From assembly GCA_902796925.1 (NCBI GenBank), contig CADBQW010000023.1:1-34695 (forward strand): 34,695 nucleotides of DNA. Direction: 5' to 3'. The notes beneath the pieces were generated by a model. That model was not told where the DNA came from. It saw only the letters and a program-made list of their open reading frames with translations, and searched no databases. Shown piece after piece: positions 14,001 to 21,102 of the stretch. The stretch comes from an uncultured bacterium. GTDB lineage: Bacteria > Cyanobacteriota > Vampirovibrionia > Gastranaerophilales > Gastranaerophilaceae. The translations under genes and the position numbers were made by a program. The stretch's first letter is position 1. The number at the start of each line of letters is the position of its first letter.

Positions 14001-15657
14001 CCGGGAGGGCAAAATAGAATTTTGAGCCTTTATCAAGGGTACTATCACACCAGATAGTGCCCTTGTGAGCTTCCAATAATTGTTTTGCAATTGGTAGTCC
14101 TAAACCTGTTCCTCCAACTTTGCGAGATAAAGAATTTTCTATCTGTGCAAATTTATCAAAAGCTTTGCGCAAATTAGATTCAGCAATACCGATTCCTTCA
14201 TCTTCTACTGTAACAACAATATAATCCCCTTCAAGCTTGTTTAATTCATCTTCAAAGATAGGATTCTTTGGAATAGCTTTCGAATTCATAAGTTTTGATC
14301 TAATAAAGATATTTTTGTTTTCCGGAGTAAATTTTATGGCGTTTGATACAAGATTTGTTAATACTTGCTCCAATCTTTGAGAATCAGCTTTTATTTCAGG
14401 TAAGTCGTTTACTTCTGCAAAAAGATTAATGTTTTTTGATTTCGCAACTTCCGATAGCGAACTTTTTACATAATCAATTACAGACTGAATATTGCATTCT
14501 TTAAAGTTAAATTCCATCTTTCCGGCCTCAATCTTCGACAAATCTAACAAATCGTTAATTATCCTGGAGAGAGACTTGATATTTCTTTGTGCCATTGATA
14601 TAAACTTTTCTGCAGTTGGAGTGATTTCACAACATTTACCACTTGATAAAATATCCATAGAATTTTTTATTGAAGTAAGAGGCGTTCTTAACTCATGCGA
14701 GACAATTGAGATAAAATCGGATTTTAACCTCTCAAGTTTTTCCAGCTCTTTATTTGTATTTATCAATTCTTGGTATAAATCGGCACCTTTTATAGGCAGG
14801 GCTACCTGCTGTACTATCGTTTGAAAGCAAGTTGCATCGTCAGGAGTGAATGTGCTGTCTTTAAATATTTCTACGCATCCGAAAAATTCATCTCCCAGAG
14901 ATATCGGTGCAAACATATTATCGTACTGAAATAGAGAAAACGTAAATCGTGATGCCGGATATTTTATATGTTTTATAACTTTTATATCTTTTTCGTTTAA
15001 ATCATAAGGAATTTCTCCAAGTGATTTATAATTAAGAATTGTTCTTAATTTTATTGCAGCAATAAGTTCATCTGATAATTCATAAAGAGAATTTAATATA
15101 AGTTCAGGATTATCTTTATCTGCAAATGACAAAAGACAAGTTAGCGAAAAACTTAGGGTCCTATCCATCCCTTCTATCATATATTTTAAAAGTTCCTTTT
15201 TATCTAATGTTCCTGCAAATTTTGAACTTGTATCATAAAGAGCATTAAGTCTGTATAAACTGGATTCCAAATCTTTGTTTGTATTGAAAAGCTTTTCAAG
15301 TGAATTCTTAGTTTTTAAATTCATGTTAACAGTTGAATATATCATTTTATCTGACATTGTAGATGTTATAAAAGCATTTGAATACGAGGTTAAAAATATA
15401 TCATCAAATTCATTGTCAGAATAAATTATCAATATAATGTTTTCATCTATAGATTTTACTCTTTTTACAATCGTCTTGAAGTCAATTTCATTCGAATCTA
15501 CATCCAAAATTATAATATCAGGAGGGTAAACCGAGACTGAATCAGTTATCATCAGTTCATCTGTCAGTACAAAAAAATCATGGATATTTTTTGAAAATAT
15601 ATCCCCAAATTTTTTAGCTACTTCATCTCTGTCTGATATTAACAAAATCTTTTCCAT
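13972..15657 (-). CDS. Hybrid sensor histidine kinase: receiver-like, GAF, HisKA, HATPase
   Basis: From the ATG at 15657 this is a 561-residue soluble kinase. Domains in order are a receiver-like module (1-118; D9, D52 in IIILDVDSN, but no clear KP switch), a GAF-like sensor (about 140-290), a HisKA domain with H321 in SHELRTP, and a HATPase with N435/N439 (NLVSNAIKF), DEGIGI and GTGLGL. It lacks membrane helices, so it probably senses an internal signal. An upstream ATG at 15714 would add 19 unremarkable residues encoded in AT-rich spacer DNA; I prefer the shorter form. The likely partner is the CheY-like protein at 12651. The 3' end overlaps the unknown gene at 13170-14000. Confidence 0.9.
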   Translation of the reverse strand: MEKILLISDRDEVAKKFGDIFSKNIHDFFVLTDELMITDSVSVYPPDIIILDVDSNEIDFKTIVKRVKSIDENIILIIYSDNEFDDIFLTSYSNAFITSTMSDKMIYSTVNMNLKTKNSLEKLFNTNKDLESSLYRLNALYDTSSKFAGTLDKKELLKYMIEGMDRTLSFSLTCLLSFADKDNPELILNSLYELSDELIAAIKLRTILNYKSLGEIPYDLNEKDIKVIKHIKYPASRFTFSLFQYDNMFAPISLGDEFFGCVEIFKDSTFTPDDATCFQTIVQQVALPIKGADLYQELINTNKELEKLERLKSDFISIVSHELRTPLTSIKNSMDILSSGKCCEITPTAEKFISMAQRNIKSLSRIINDLLDLSKIEAGKMEFNFKECNIQSVIDYVKSSLSEVAKSKNINLFAEVNDLPEIKADSQRLEQVLTNLVSNAIKFTPENKNIFIRSKLMNSKAIPKNPIFEDELNKLEGDYIVVTVEDEGIGIAESNLRKAFDKFAQIENSLSRKVGGTGLGLPIAKQLLEAHKGTIWCDSTLDKGSKFYFALPVTKVAQLSR

Positions 15658-15669
15658 ACCATTATGGTA
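15657..15669 (-). promoter_or_regulatory. Palindrome at the histidine kinase start codon
   Basis: TACCAT (15657-15662) - T - ATGGTA (15664-15669) is a perfect 6-bp dyad whose left arm covers the first base of the kinase ATG at 15657. No Shine-Dalgarno tract is present. It resembles in placement the dyad at 1733-1747. It may be an operator, or a small hairpin that masks the start. Confidence 0.35.
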
Positions 15670-15812
15670 GCAATATTTTAGAATATTCGCAAACAATTTA
15701 ATTTTCTTAAACAAAATTTTACGTTAATTTTACTTAACAAAAGACAAAATTTAAGCAATTTTACATTTGCAGGAGTATTATATATTTGTATTAGTTTAGA
15801 TAGGTAAAGGTT

Positions 15813-16286
15813 ATGAATTTTTCAGTACAAAATGTTAGTTATTGTTCTTCTAGAGTAAATAGACAAGGAAACTATATTAATTTTCAAGGAGGGAGTGTAG
15901 AAGAAGTTAACAAACTGCTTGTTGCAGCAAAGGGACTCTCTAATGAAAAATTTGCTGAAAAAGTTTCTTTTATAAATAATTCAATTAATAAGAATTTATC
16001 ATCAAATGAACTTAAGTTAAAATTTAAAGATATTAAAAACTCTTTTGAAGCAGCAGTTGAACAGTGGAATAGAGCCTTCAAAAAACTAAATATGATTAAA
16101 AATGGCCGAGCTCATGATAAATATGAAAGAGAAAACACAAGCCGTTTTATTTATGGAAAAAATCATTATTACGATGCCCAAAAAGCCGAGTATCAATACG
16201 AACAGAGAGCAAAACTTGAAAAAAATCAGGCTGAAGAATTAATAGATTATTTAGCAGATCTTATAAATAAAACAAAAAATCAGTAA
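15813..16286 (+). CDS. Unknown protein with N-terminal INFQG segment, 157 aa
   Basis: This is a 157-residue protein. Its polar, Ser/Asn-rich, non-hydrophobic N-terminus contains YINFQGG (about 21-27), and a long charged helical region (about 30-155) with coiled-coil character follows. No signal peptide or known domain is seen. A comparable leader with VNFGD occurs in the protein at 17599. TAAAGG precedes the ATG by 4 bases. A perfect 12-bp stem-loop (16308-16338) lies just after the stop. It is monocistronic; the function is unknown. Confidence 0.65.
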   Translation: MNFSVQNVSYCSSRVNRQGNYINFQGGSVEEVNKLLVAAKGLSNEKFAEKVSFINNSINKNLSSNELKLKFKDIKNSFEAAVEQWNRAFKKLNMIKNGRAHDKYERENTSRFIYGKNHYYDAQKAEYQYEQRAKLEKNQAEELIDYLADLINKTKNQ

Positions 16287-16307
16287 ATTTTATAAAAATA
16301 TATGCAG

Positions 16308-16338
16308 ATAAACTTACATTTTAAAGATGTAAGTTTAT
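16308..16338 (+). terminator. Stem-loop terminator after the 15813-16286 gene
   Basis: ATAAACTTACAT (16308-16319) and ATGTAAGTTTAT (16327-16338) form a perfect 12-bp stem around the loop TTTAAAG. The stem is AT-rich and the following tract is only weakly T-rich, so termination efficiency is uncertain, but it lies about 20 bases after the stop codon. Confidence 0.65.
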
Positions 16339-16394
16339 TAATTTATGTAACAAAATATCAAATATATGAAAATTTTCTCACTGTATATACTTTA

Positions 16395-16516
16395 TATATA
16401 CAAGAAAACATTAGATACACGAGATATTAAGAGAGACGTTTAAACAAGAGAGAGCAAATTTCTATTCCTACTATTTTTCCCTAAGAAGATTTCCCCTAAT
16501 TTAGGGGATTTTTTTT
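16395..16516 (+). ncRNA. Candidate small RNA ending in a strong terminator
   Basis: A second plus-strand terminator lies at 16493-16516: stem CCCCTAA/TTAGGGG, then A and eight T. It is separated from the previous gene by its own stem-loop. The intervening segment has a -10-like TATATA (16395-16400), a hairpin TGTATATA/TATATACA (16382-16402), GA-rich tracts and a pyrimidine-rich tract, but no open frame. A short RNA of about 110 bases would explain the orphan terminator. It could instead be a backup terminator. The terminator overlaps the 3' end of the convergent TOPRIM gene. Confidence 0.35.
16493..16516 (+). terminator. Strong Rho-independent terminator
   Basis: CCCCTAA (16493-16499), a one-base loop and TTAGGGG (16501-16507) are followed by A and T8 (16509-16516). 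The stem lies partly inside the last codons of the minus-strand TOPRIM gene. On the plus strand it has no immediately preceding coding gene, which is the basis of the small-RNA proposal. Confidence 0.8.
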
Positions 16517-17503
16517 ATTATAAATTTCAGAAATCACGAGTTTTATTTCATCTGATAAGTCTGATTCCGTGAGATTTAGTTCATTTATTGCGGCAGCGAA
16601 TTCGGATTTTTTAAATTCGTGCATTCCGCGAGTTTTAAACAATTCCTCAAGTTTTTTGGACATAGGGATACTTTTAAGCATGATATCATCGTTTATTATG
16701 GAAATATTTTTCATTTCTGCATCAAGAGCCTTATTTATAAGTTTTGGAGGAAAAAGGTCCTCAAATTCACCGGATTCCAGAATGTGAACACTGTCTTGAG
16801 TTCGTAATTTCGGTTTAATTTGTTCAAGGTTGGAAGAAGCATCCTTGTCCAGGAGAACAAAAATAGGAATTTTAAGGGATTCTGCAAAACGGTAAAAATA
16901 TTTTACTACTTGATTTTTTCCTCCGGCAGAAATTACATAAATCCCTTTTTTGTTAAAATCAACTCCTAAAATTTTTGCAAATTTTGGCAGGAGAATTTCT
17001 TCCGTAATACCTTCCGCCAATATAACCTCTCTGATTGGGTATCTGAGGCTATACTTTTCTCTAAAATCCTCCGGTGAATCGTTTCTTTCAAGAGTTTTTA
17101 GCCAACGTAAGTTAAAAGGCAAGTCATCTTCTAGCAGGTTTATTATTGATGCATAGTTTATTTTATTTTTTAAAAGCAGATTGATATCGTCATTTATTTT
17201 AAAAGTTGAATTTTCATACTCATAAATTTTTTTATTAATTAAAAGGTTATTAGTCGGAGGGAATCCAAGATTTTCCAGTGATTTATTGATAATTTTTTCT
17301 ACAAAAAGTTTTAAAACATTAAAATCAATATTTTCAATTTCGTTTTTTTTAATAGAAGGGTTAATCAAATGGTTTGATATTATATCTTTAAAAACTCTTA
17401 AATATTTAATTTCCGGTTCTTTAAAACGAGTCAGTCTGTCGACCGAGATAACAATCTCGGATTTTGTCATATATTTAATTTTTATATCTTCGGTAAAATT
17501 CAA
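16496..17503 (-). CDS. Stand-alone TOPRIM protein related to OLD-family nucleases
   Basis: This is a 335-residue protein. An N-terminal helical region (about 1-155) precedes a TOPRIM domain: the catalytic-type glutamate E164 in ILAEGITEE, the VISAGGKNQVVKYF segment, and the D219-K-D221 metal pair in IFVLLDKDAS, then SGEFEDLFPP (about 244-253). These are features of OLD-family/COG3593 nuclease modules, but the ABC-type ATPase half is missing and no neighbouring ATPase replaces it. The best start is TTG at 17503, with AAAGGT 5 bases upstream; an ATG at 17470 lacks a ribosome site. A role in DNA metabolism or phage defence is inference only. Confidence 0.75.
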   Translation of the reverse strand: MNFTEDIKIKYMTKSEIVISVDRLTRFKEPEIKYLRVFKDIISNHLINPSIKKNEIENIDFNVLKLFVEKIINKSLENLGFPPTNNLLINKKIYEYENSTFKINDDINLLLKNKINYASIINLLEDDLPFNLRWLKTLERNDSPEDFREKYSLRYPIREVILAEGITEEILLPKFAKILGVDFNKKGIYVISAGGKNQVVKYFYRFAESLKIPIFVLLDKDASSNLEQIKPKLRTQDSVHILESGEFEDLFPPKLINKALDAEMKNISIINDDIMLKSIPMSKKLEELFKTRGMHEFKKSEFAAAINELNLTESDLSDEIKLVISEIYNKKNPLN

Positions 17504-17598
17504 AGTATGACCTTTTGTTACAAAAATTAGTAATTTTTTTACATTATAGCAAATTTTTATTCACTTTTGTTTTATTATAAATGTAGTGGAGTTGAATA

Positions 17599-18981
17599 GT
17601 GTATTCGGTAACATTAAATAACAAACCATATAATAATAGCACAATTGGCGCAACAAGGCTTGATTGTAAAGTGCCGGAAAAAGTCTCAGCATATAGCGTT
17701 GCCAATGATTTAGGGCATGCCGTTAATTTCGGGGACTCCTCTCAAACCACGAAGGTTCGAACAACTCTTGTGAACAAGGATGAGATTTCAAAATATAATG
17801 TTGTGCTTAATAATTGTGATAAATCAACAAAAAAACAAATGGATATTCTGCTAAAGAACGGTGTTCTGTTAAGCAATCGTTCAAATGATAAATCCACGGT
17901 CTTAGATAATTTATATCTGATTGCATCCGGCAAAAGGGCTGAAGGTTTGAATACAAAAGAAATTATTAAAAATACTGTGGAAGCTATTGCTAATCCATAT
18001 TCGATAACTCAGCAATTCGGAGATATTCCTAAGCAATATCAGTCTGCAGCTATAAATTTATTCCTTGATGGAAAACAAGCCAATTCCGGTTCTTTGAAAT
18101 CCGCGGAAGAAGAAATTAATATTGAACATTCCGGAACTTGTGTTGCAGCAAGTATTGAATTCAATTTGGCAAAGAATTATCCGGCAGAATTTGCAAGATT
18201 CGCCGCAGGGTTGAGTTCTCCAGAACTGGCTGTTAACAAAACCATTCAATTAAAAAATCTTACTGATAATGTATTGGATTCGGTGTGGTTGTTAAATGCA
18301 TTTGAAATCCCTTATGAAATGAAAGATTATGAAAATGCAGTATTAAAAATTGCACCTGACAAGAATGCAATTATGCGCGCGACAATTCAAACATCAAATA
18401 GGGATAAGGGCGAACGTTCTTCTTTAGACGTTTTGATGCAGTCAGCATTTATGAATGTAGGTTCCGAACAGTCTTATAATACTTTATCTGATAAGAGAAA
18501 AGGTAAATTCAATCAAAATGACAAAGGTTTAATAGAATTTGAGAAAACATTCACGGAATCAATTGTAGAAAATGAAAATAAAACATCTATTACATATCAA
18601 AAAGTTGATGAGAATTCTAAGTTAGTTGGCTACGAAACAGATTTTGAGACAATAAAAAAACAACTTGTTTCCGCTTTGGAATTGGGACATGATGTAATTA
18701 TAGGATATACGCAAACAGATGAAAATAACGTTATCATAAATGGTCATGAAATAACGATTACTGATGTAAAACTGGACAGAAACGGGAAAATGATTTTTAC
18801 ATGTAACGACACTGATGACGGATATTCAAAACCAATTGCCTATTCGGAAGATTATCTGATCCCAAAAATTCACCATGCTGCGCTTCCTCAGGAGGTACTC
18901 AGTGACAATAGGGGGATTCCGGAAAATTGGGTTGATGGTCTACGTTACTACCAGGATGTAAAGAAGAATAAGGTAGCATAA
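17599..18981 (+). CDS. Putative papain-order cysteine protease-like protein
   Basis: This 460-residue protein carries C181 in HSGTCVAAS, H383 in INGHEITITDV and N403/D404 in FTCNDTDDGY. That is the Cys-His-Asn/Asp order of papain-like peptidases and transglutaminases. The spacing of about 200 residues between Cys and His is long but acceptable. The first 50 residues are polar with a VNFGD segment and no Sec signal. The GTG start has TGGAG about 8 bases upstream. The 5'-nucleotidase starts one base after its stop, so the two are coupled. The enzyme assignment is inferred from motifs only; substrate and secretion route are unknown. Confidence 0.6.
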   Translation: MYSVTLNNKPYNNSTIGATRLDCKVPEKVSAYSVANDLGHAVNFGDSSQTTKVRTTLVNKDEISKYNVVLNNCDKSTKKQMDILLKNGVLLSNRSNDKSTVLDNLYLIASGKRAEGLNTKEIIKNTVEAIANPYSITQQFGDIPKQYQSAAINLFLDGKQANSGSLKSAEEEINIEHSGTCVAASIEFNLAKNYPAEFARFAAGLSSPELAVNKTIQLKNLTDNVLDSVWLLNAFEIPYEMKDYENAVLKIAPDKNAIMRATIQTSNRDKGERSSLDVLMQSAFMNVGSEQSYNTLSDKRKGKFNQNDKGLIEFEKTFTESIVENENKTSITYQKVDENSKLVGYETDFETIKKQLVSALELGHDVIIGYTQTDENNVIINGHEITITDVKLDRNGKMIFTCNDTDDGYSKPIAYSEDYLIPKIHHAALPQEVLSDNRGIPENWVDGLRYYQDVKKNKVA

Positions 18982-18982
18982 T

Positions 18983-20497
18983 ATGATAAATGCAATAAAT
19001 AATGTAAATCAAAATACTAAAAGTACTCCACAAAGGGTGAATACCAGTATTTTTTACATAAACGATGTCCATGGAAAGATGACAAACATGGAGAGAATTT
19101 ATACAGCTTCTCTTGATTTCGATACATTTACCCCTTCTGAGCAAACAGACAAGTTAAAACTTTCATCAGGGGATATTATTTTAGGTGAAGATTTAAAATC
19201 AAATAAAGTGGCAAATAAATTTCTTGATTGGTCCGGATTTATTGCGAATGCACTAGGCAATCACGAAATGGATGTTTCCCCGAAAAAGCTTGCAGAATTA
19301 CTGGAAAATGCAAAATATAAGATTCTTGCAGCAAATGTAAAAGTAGTGGATAAAAGTCCGTTAAAAGATAAAATTCAAAAATCAATGGTGTATGAGCAAA
19401 ACGGTAATAAGTATGGTATTATTGGAGTTGCGCCTTCCGATATGGCTGATAGAGTTAAGCTGAATGAATCAATGCGAGAACTATCTGTCGACAATATTGA
19501 CGATACAATAAAAGATATTCAAGCTGAAATTGATAAAATGAAAGCTCAAGGAATAAATAAAATTATATTACTTTCCCATAGCGGAGCAACCAATGATATA
19601 AAGATAGCACAAGAAACCGACGGTATTGATATAATTCACGGCGGACATACCCATAACCTTATAAAAGGTGTTGAGAAAGATAAGAACTTGTTATTCTCAA
19701 AAAGCGGTGAGCCGGTTGTTATAACTCAGGGTGGCAAGGATGGCGAAAATATAGGAATTCTTAATGTTGAGTGGGATGAAAATGGTATTATTACAAAAGT
19801 TCAAAATAATGTAATTGAGACGAGAAGTACCTACAATAGAACATTACCTATGAAGTATGCCGTAGAACAAATATTAGGTAAACCTGAAATTGTAGGTTCA
19901 ATATCAAAAGCAGAAAAACCACCTAAAAACAGATTGATTGAGCCTAATCCTCATGCAAATTTCATAGCTGATGCAATGAAAAATGAGTTAAATACGGATA
20001 TTGCACTTTTAAATGCTGCCAATATAAGAGGAAATTTTTCACAAGGGCCTGTAGATACCCGCTTGATGGCGGATATCACGCCATTTAAAAACATAATGGT
20101 CATAGCCGAAGTTTCGGAACCGGAACTTATAAATGCTATAAAGGTAGGAATATCTTCATTCAATAACGACGGCAATAAACCAGGACTGCTGTTGACTTCC
20201 GGACTAAATTATGTTGTTTCAAAAAAAGGTGAATTGAAGGAAATGCACTTTATTGATAAAGATGGTAATAAAATTCCTATAGATATTAATAACCCAAATC
20301 CAAACAAAACTTATAGGGTAGCAATGGATGATTTTTGCGCAACCGGCGGCGATAACTATTTTCCAAAAGATGAAAATCCAAAATTTATAAAACAACGGTT
20401 TGACTTTGATAAAGATTTTCTTACATGCGAATACTTAAAGAAAATTGGGAAACCAATTGAAATTAAGGGTGACGAAAGACTGATTGTTGAGGACTAA
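18983..20497 (+). CDS. 5'-nucleotidase/UshA-like metallophosphatase without signal peptide
   Basis: This is a 504-residue two-domain enzyme. The metallophosphoesterase domain has D28-x-H30 (INDVHGK), SGD (62-64), GNHEMD (N93/H94), H199 in LLSHSG and GGHTH (H222/H224), all metal ligands in order. The C-terminal nucleotide-specificity domain carries NAANIRGNFSQGP and DITPFKN. Family members usually hydrolyse nucleotides in the periplasm or at the surface. This one lacks a signal peptide and begins with a polar INNVNQNTKSTPQ leader. It starts one base after the cysteine-protease-like gene. It may be exported by another route or work inside the cell. Confidence 0.9.
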   Translation: MINAINNVNQNTKSTPQRVNTSIFYINDVHGKMTNMERIYTASLDFDTFTPSEQTDKLKLSSGDIILGEDLKSNKVANKFLDWSGFIANALGNHEMDVSPKKLAELLENAKYKILAANVKVVDKSPLKDKIQKSMVYEQNGNKYGIIGVAPSDMADRVKLNESMRELSVDNIDDTIKDIQAEIDKMKAQGINKIILLSHSGATNDIKIAQETDGIDIIHGGHTHNLIKGVEKDKNLLFSKSGEPVVITQGGKDGENIGILNVEWDENGIITKVQNNVIETRSTYNRTLPMKYAVEQILGKPEIVGSISKAEKPPKNRLIEPNPHANFIADAMKNELNTDIALLNAANIRGNFSQGPVDTRLMADITPFKNIMVIAEVSEPELINAIKVGISSFNNDGNKPGLLLTSGLNYVVSKKGELKEMHFIDKDGNKIPIDINNPNPNKTYRVAMDDFCATGGDNYFPKDENPKFIKQRFDFDKDFLTCEYLKKIGKPIEIKGDERLIVED

Positions 20498-21082
20498 TTA
20501 ATCTTTTCTTGCGTAAATTTTTATTTGCAAATTTATCAGCAAAATACGTTTATTTTTCATGTATGGAGCAATTTCTATCTTTGAAATTTCCAAAAAATGA
20601 GGATGTGCGTATAGGTCTCTCAAAAATTCCTTAAACTCTGAATATTTGGCAACCATTTCCATTGACACACGACAAACCTGATATGAACCCGGCATATTTT
20701 TTACAAAATTATCGTCTTCAGGATTATAATCATATTTGATTGAACGTGTCTTAACCTTGTATTTGCGGATACTTTCAAGAATTTCAGAAAATTCAAGACC
20801 TAAAGTAGCCTCTGTATCAAGTTGAGCTCCGTTCGAGCTAAAGAAAGCTTTATAAACATCATCAATTTCTTCTTCTTGTTTTTCTTGATTTTTTCTGAGG
20901 ACTTCAAGTTTTCGAGTTTCATCATTAAGTGTTGCTTGAGAGGATTTTATGTTTTTGTTCAAGCTGGAAATTCTTTGAACATTAGGATATATTTTAGTTC
21001 CTATAAGGATTGCACCCAGCAATCCCAGTCCGAGAATTATGTACATAACTACTAACTTTTTATGATCTTCTTTATTCATCAT
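20498..21082 (-). CDS. pilO: PilO-like inner-membrane alignment protein
   Basis: This is a 194-residue bitopic membrane protein. A short cytoplasmic tail and one helix (about 10-30) precede a coiled coil (about 38-75) and a ferredoxin-like periplasmic domain (about 90-194). This is the architecture of PilO in type IV pili and GspM in secretion systems. It directly follows the PilM-PilN fusion gene (20 bases), completing a PilM/N/O alignment set. No PilP, PilQ, pilin or prepilin peptidase is in the window. Primary sequence is weakly conserved in this family, so context carries much of the call. Confidence 0.78.
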   Translation of the reverse strand: MMNKEDHKKLVVMYIILGLGLLGAILIGTKIYPNVQRISSLNKNIKSSQATLNDETRKLEVLRKNQEKQEEEIDDVYKAFFSSNGAQLDTEATLGLEFSEILESIRKYKVKTRSIKYDYNPEDDNFVKNMPGSYQVCRVSMEMVAKYSEFKEFLRDLYAHPHFLEISKIEIAPYMKNKRILLINLQIKIYARKD

Positions 21083-21102
21083 TTTTCCTTGGTTTAGTGT
21101 TT

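Noticed and set aside
14492-14824. Plus-strand frame opposite the kinase HisKA region
   Set aside because: The minus strand has intact SHELRTP and NLVSNA motifs; the plus frame has no start signal.
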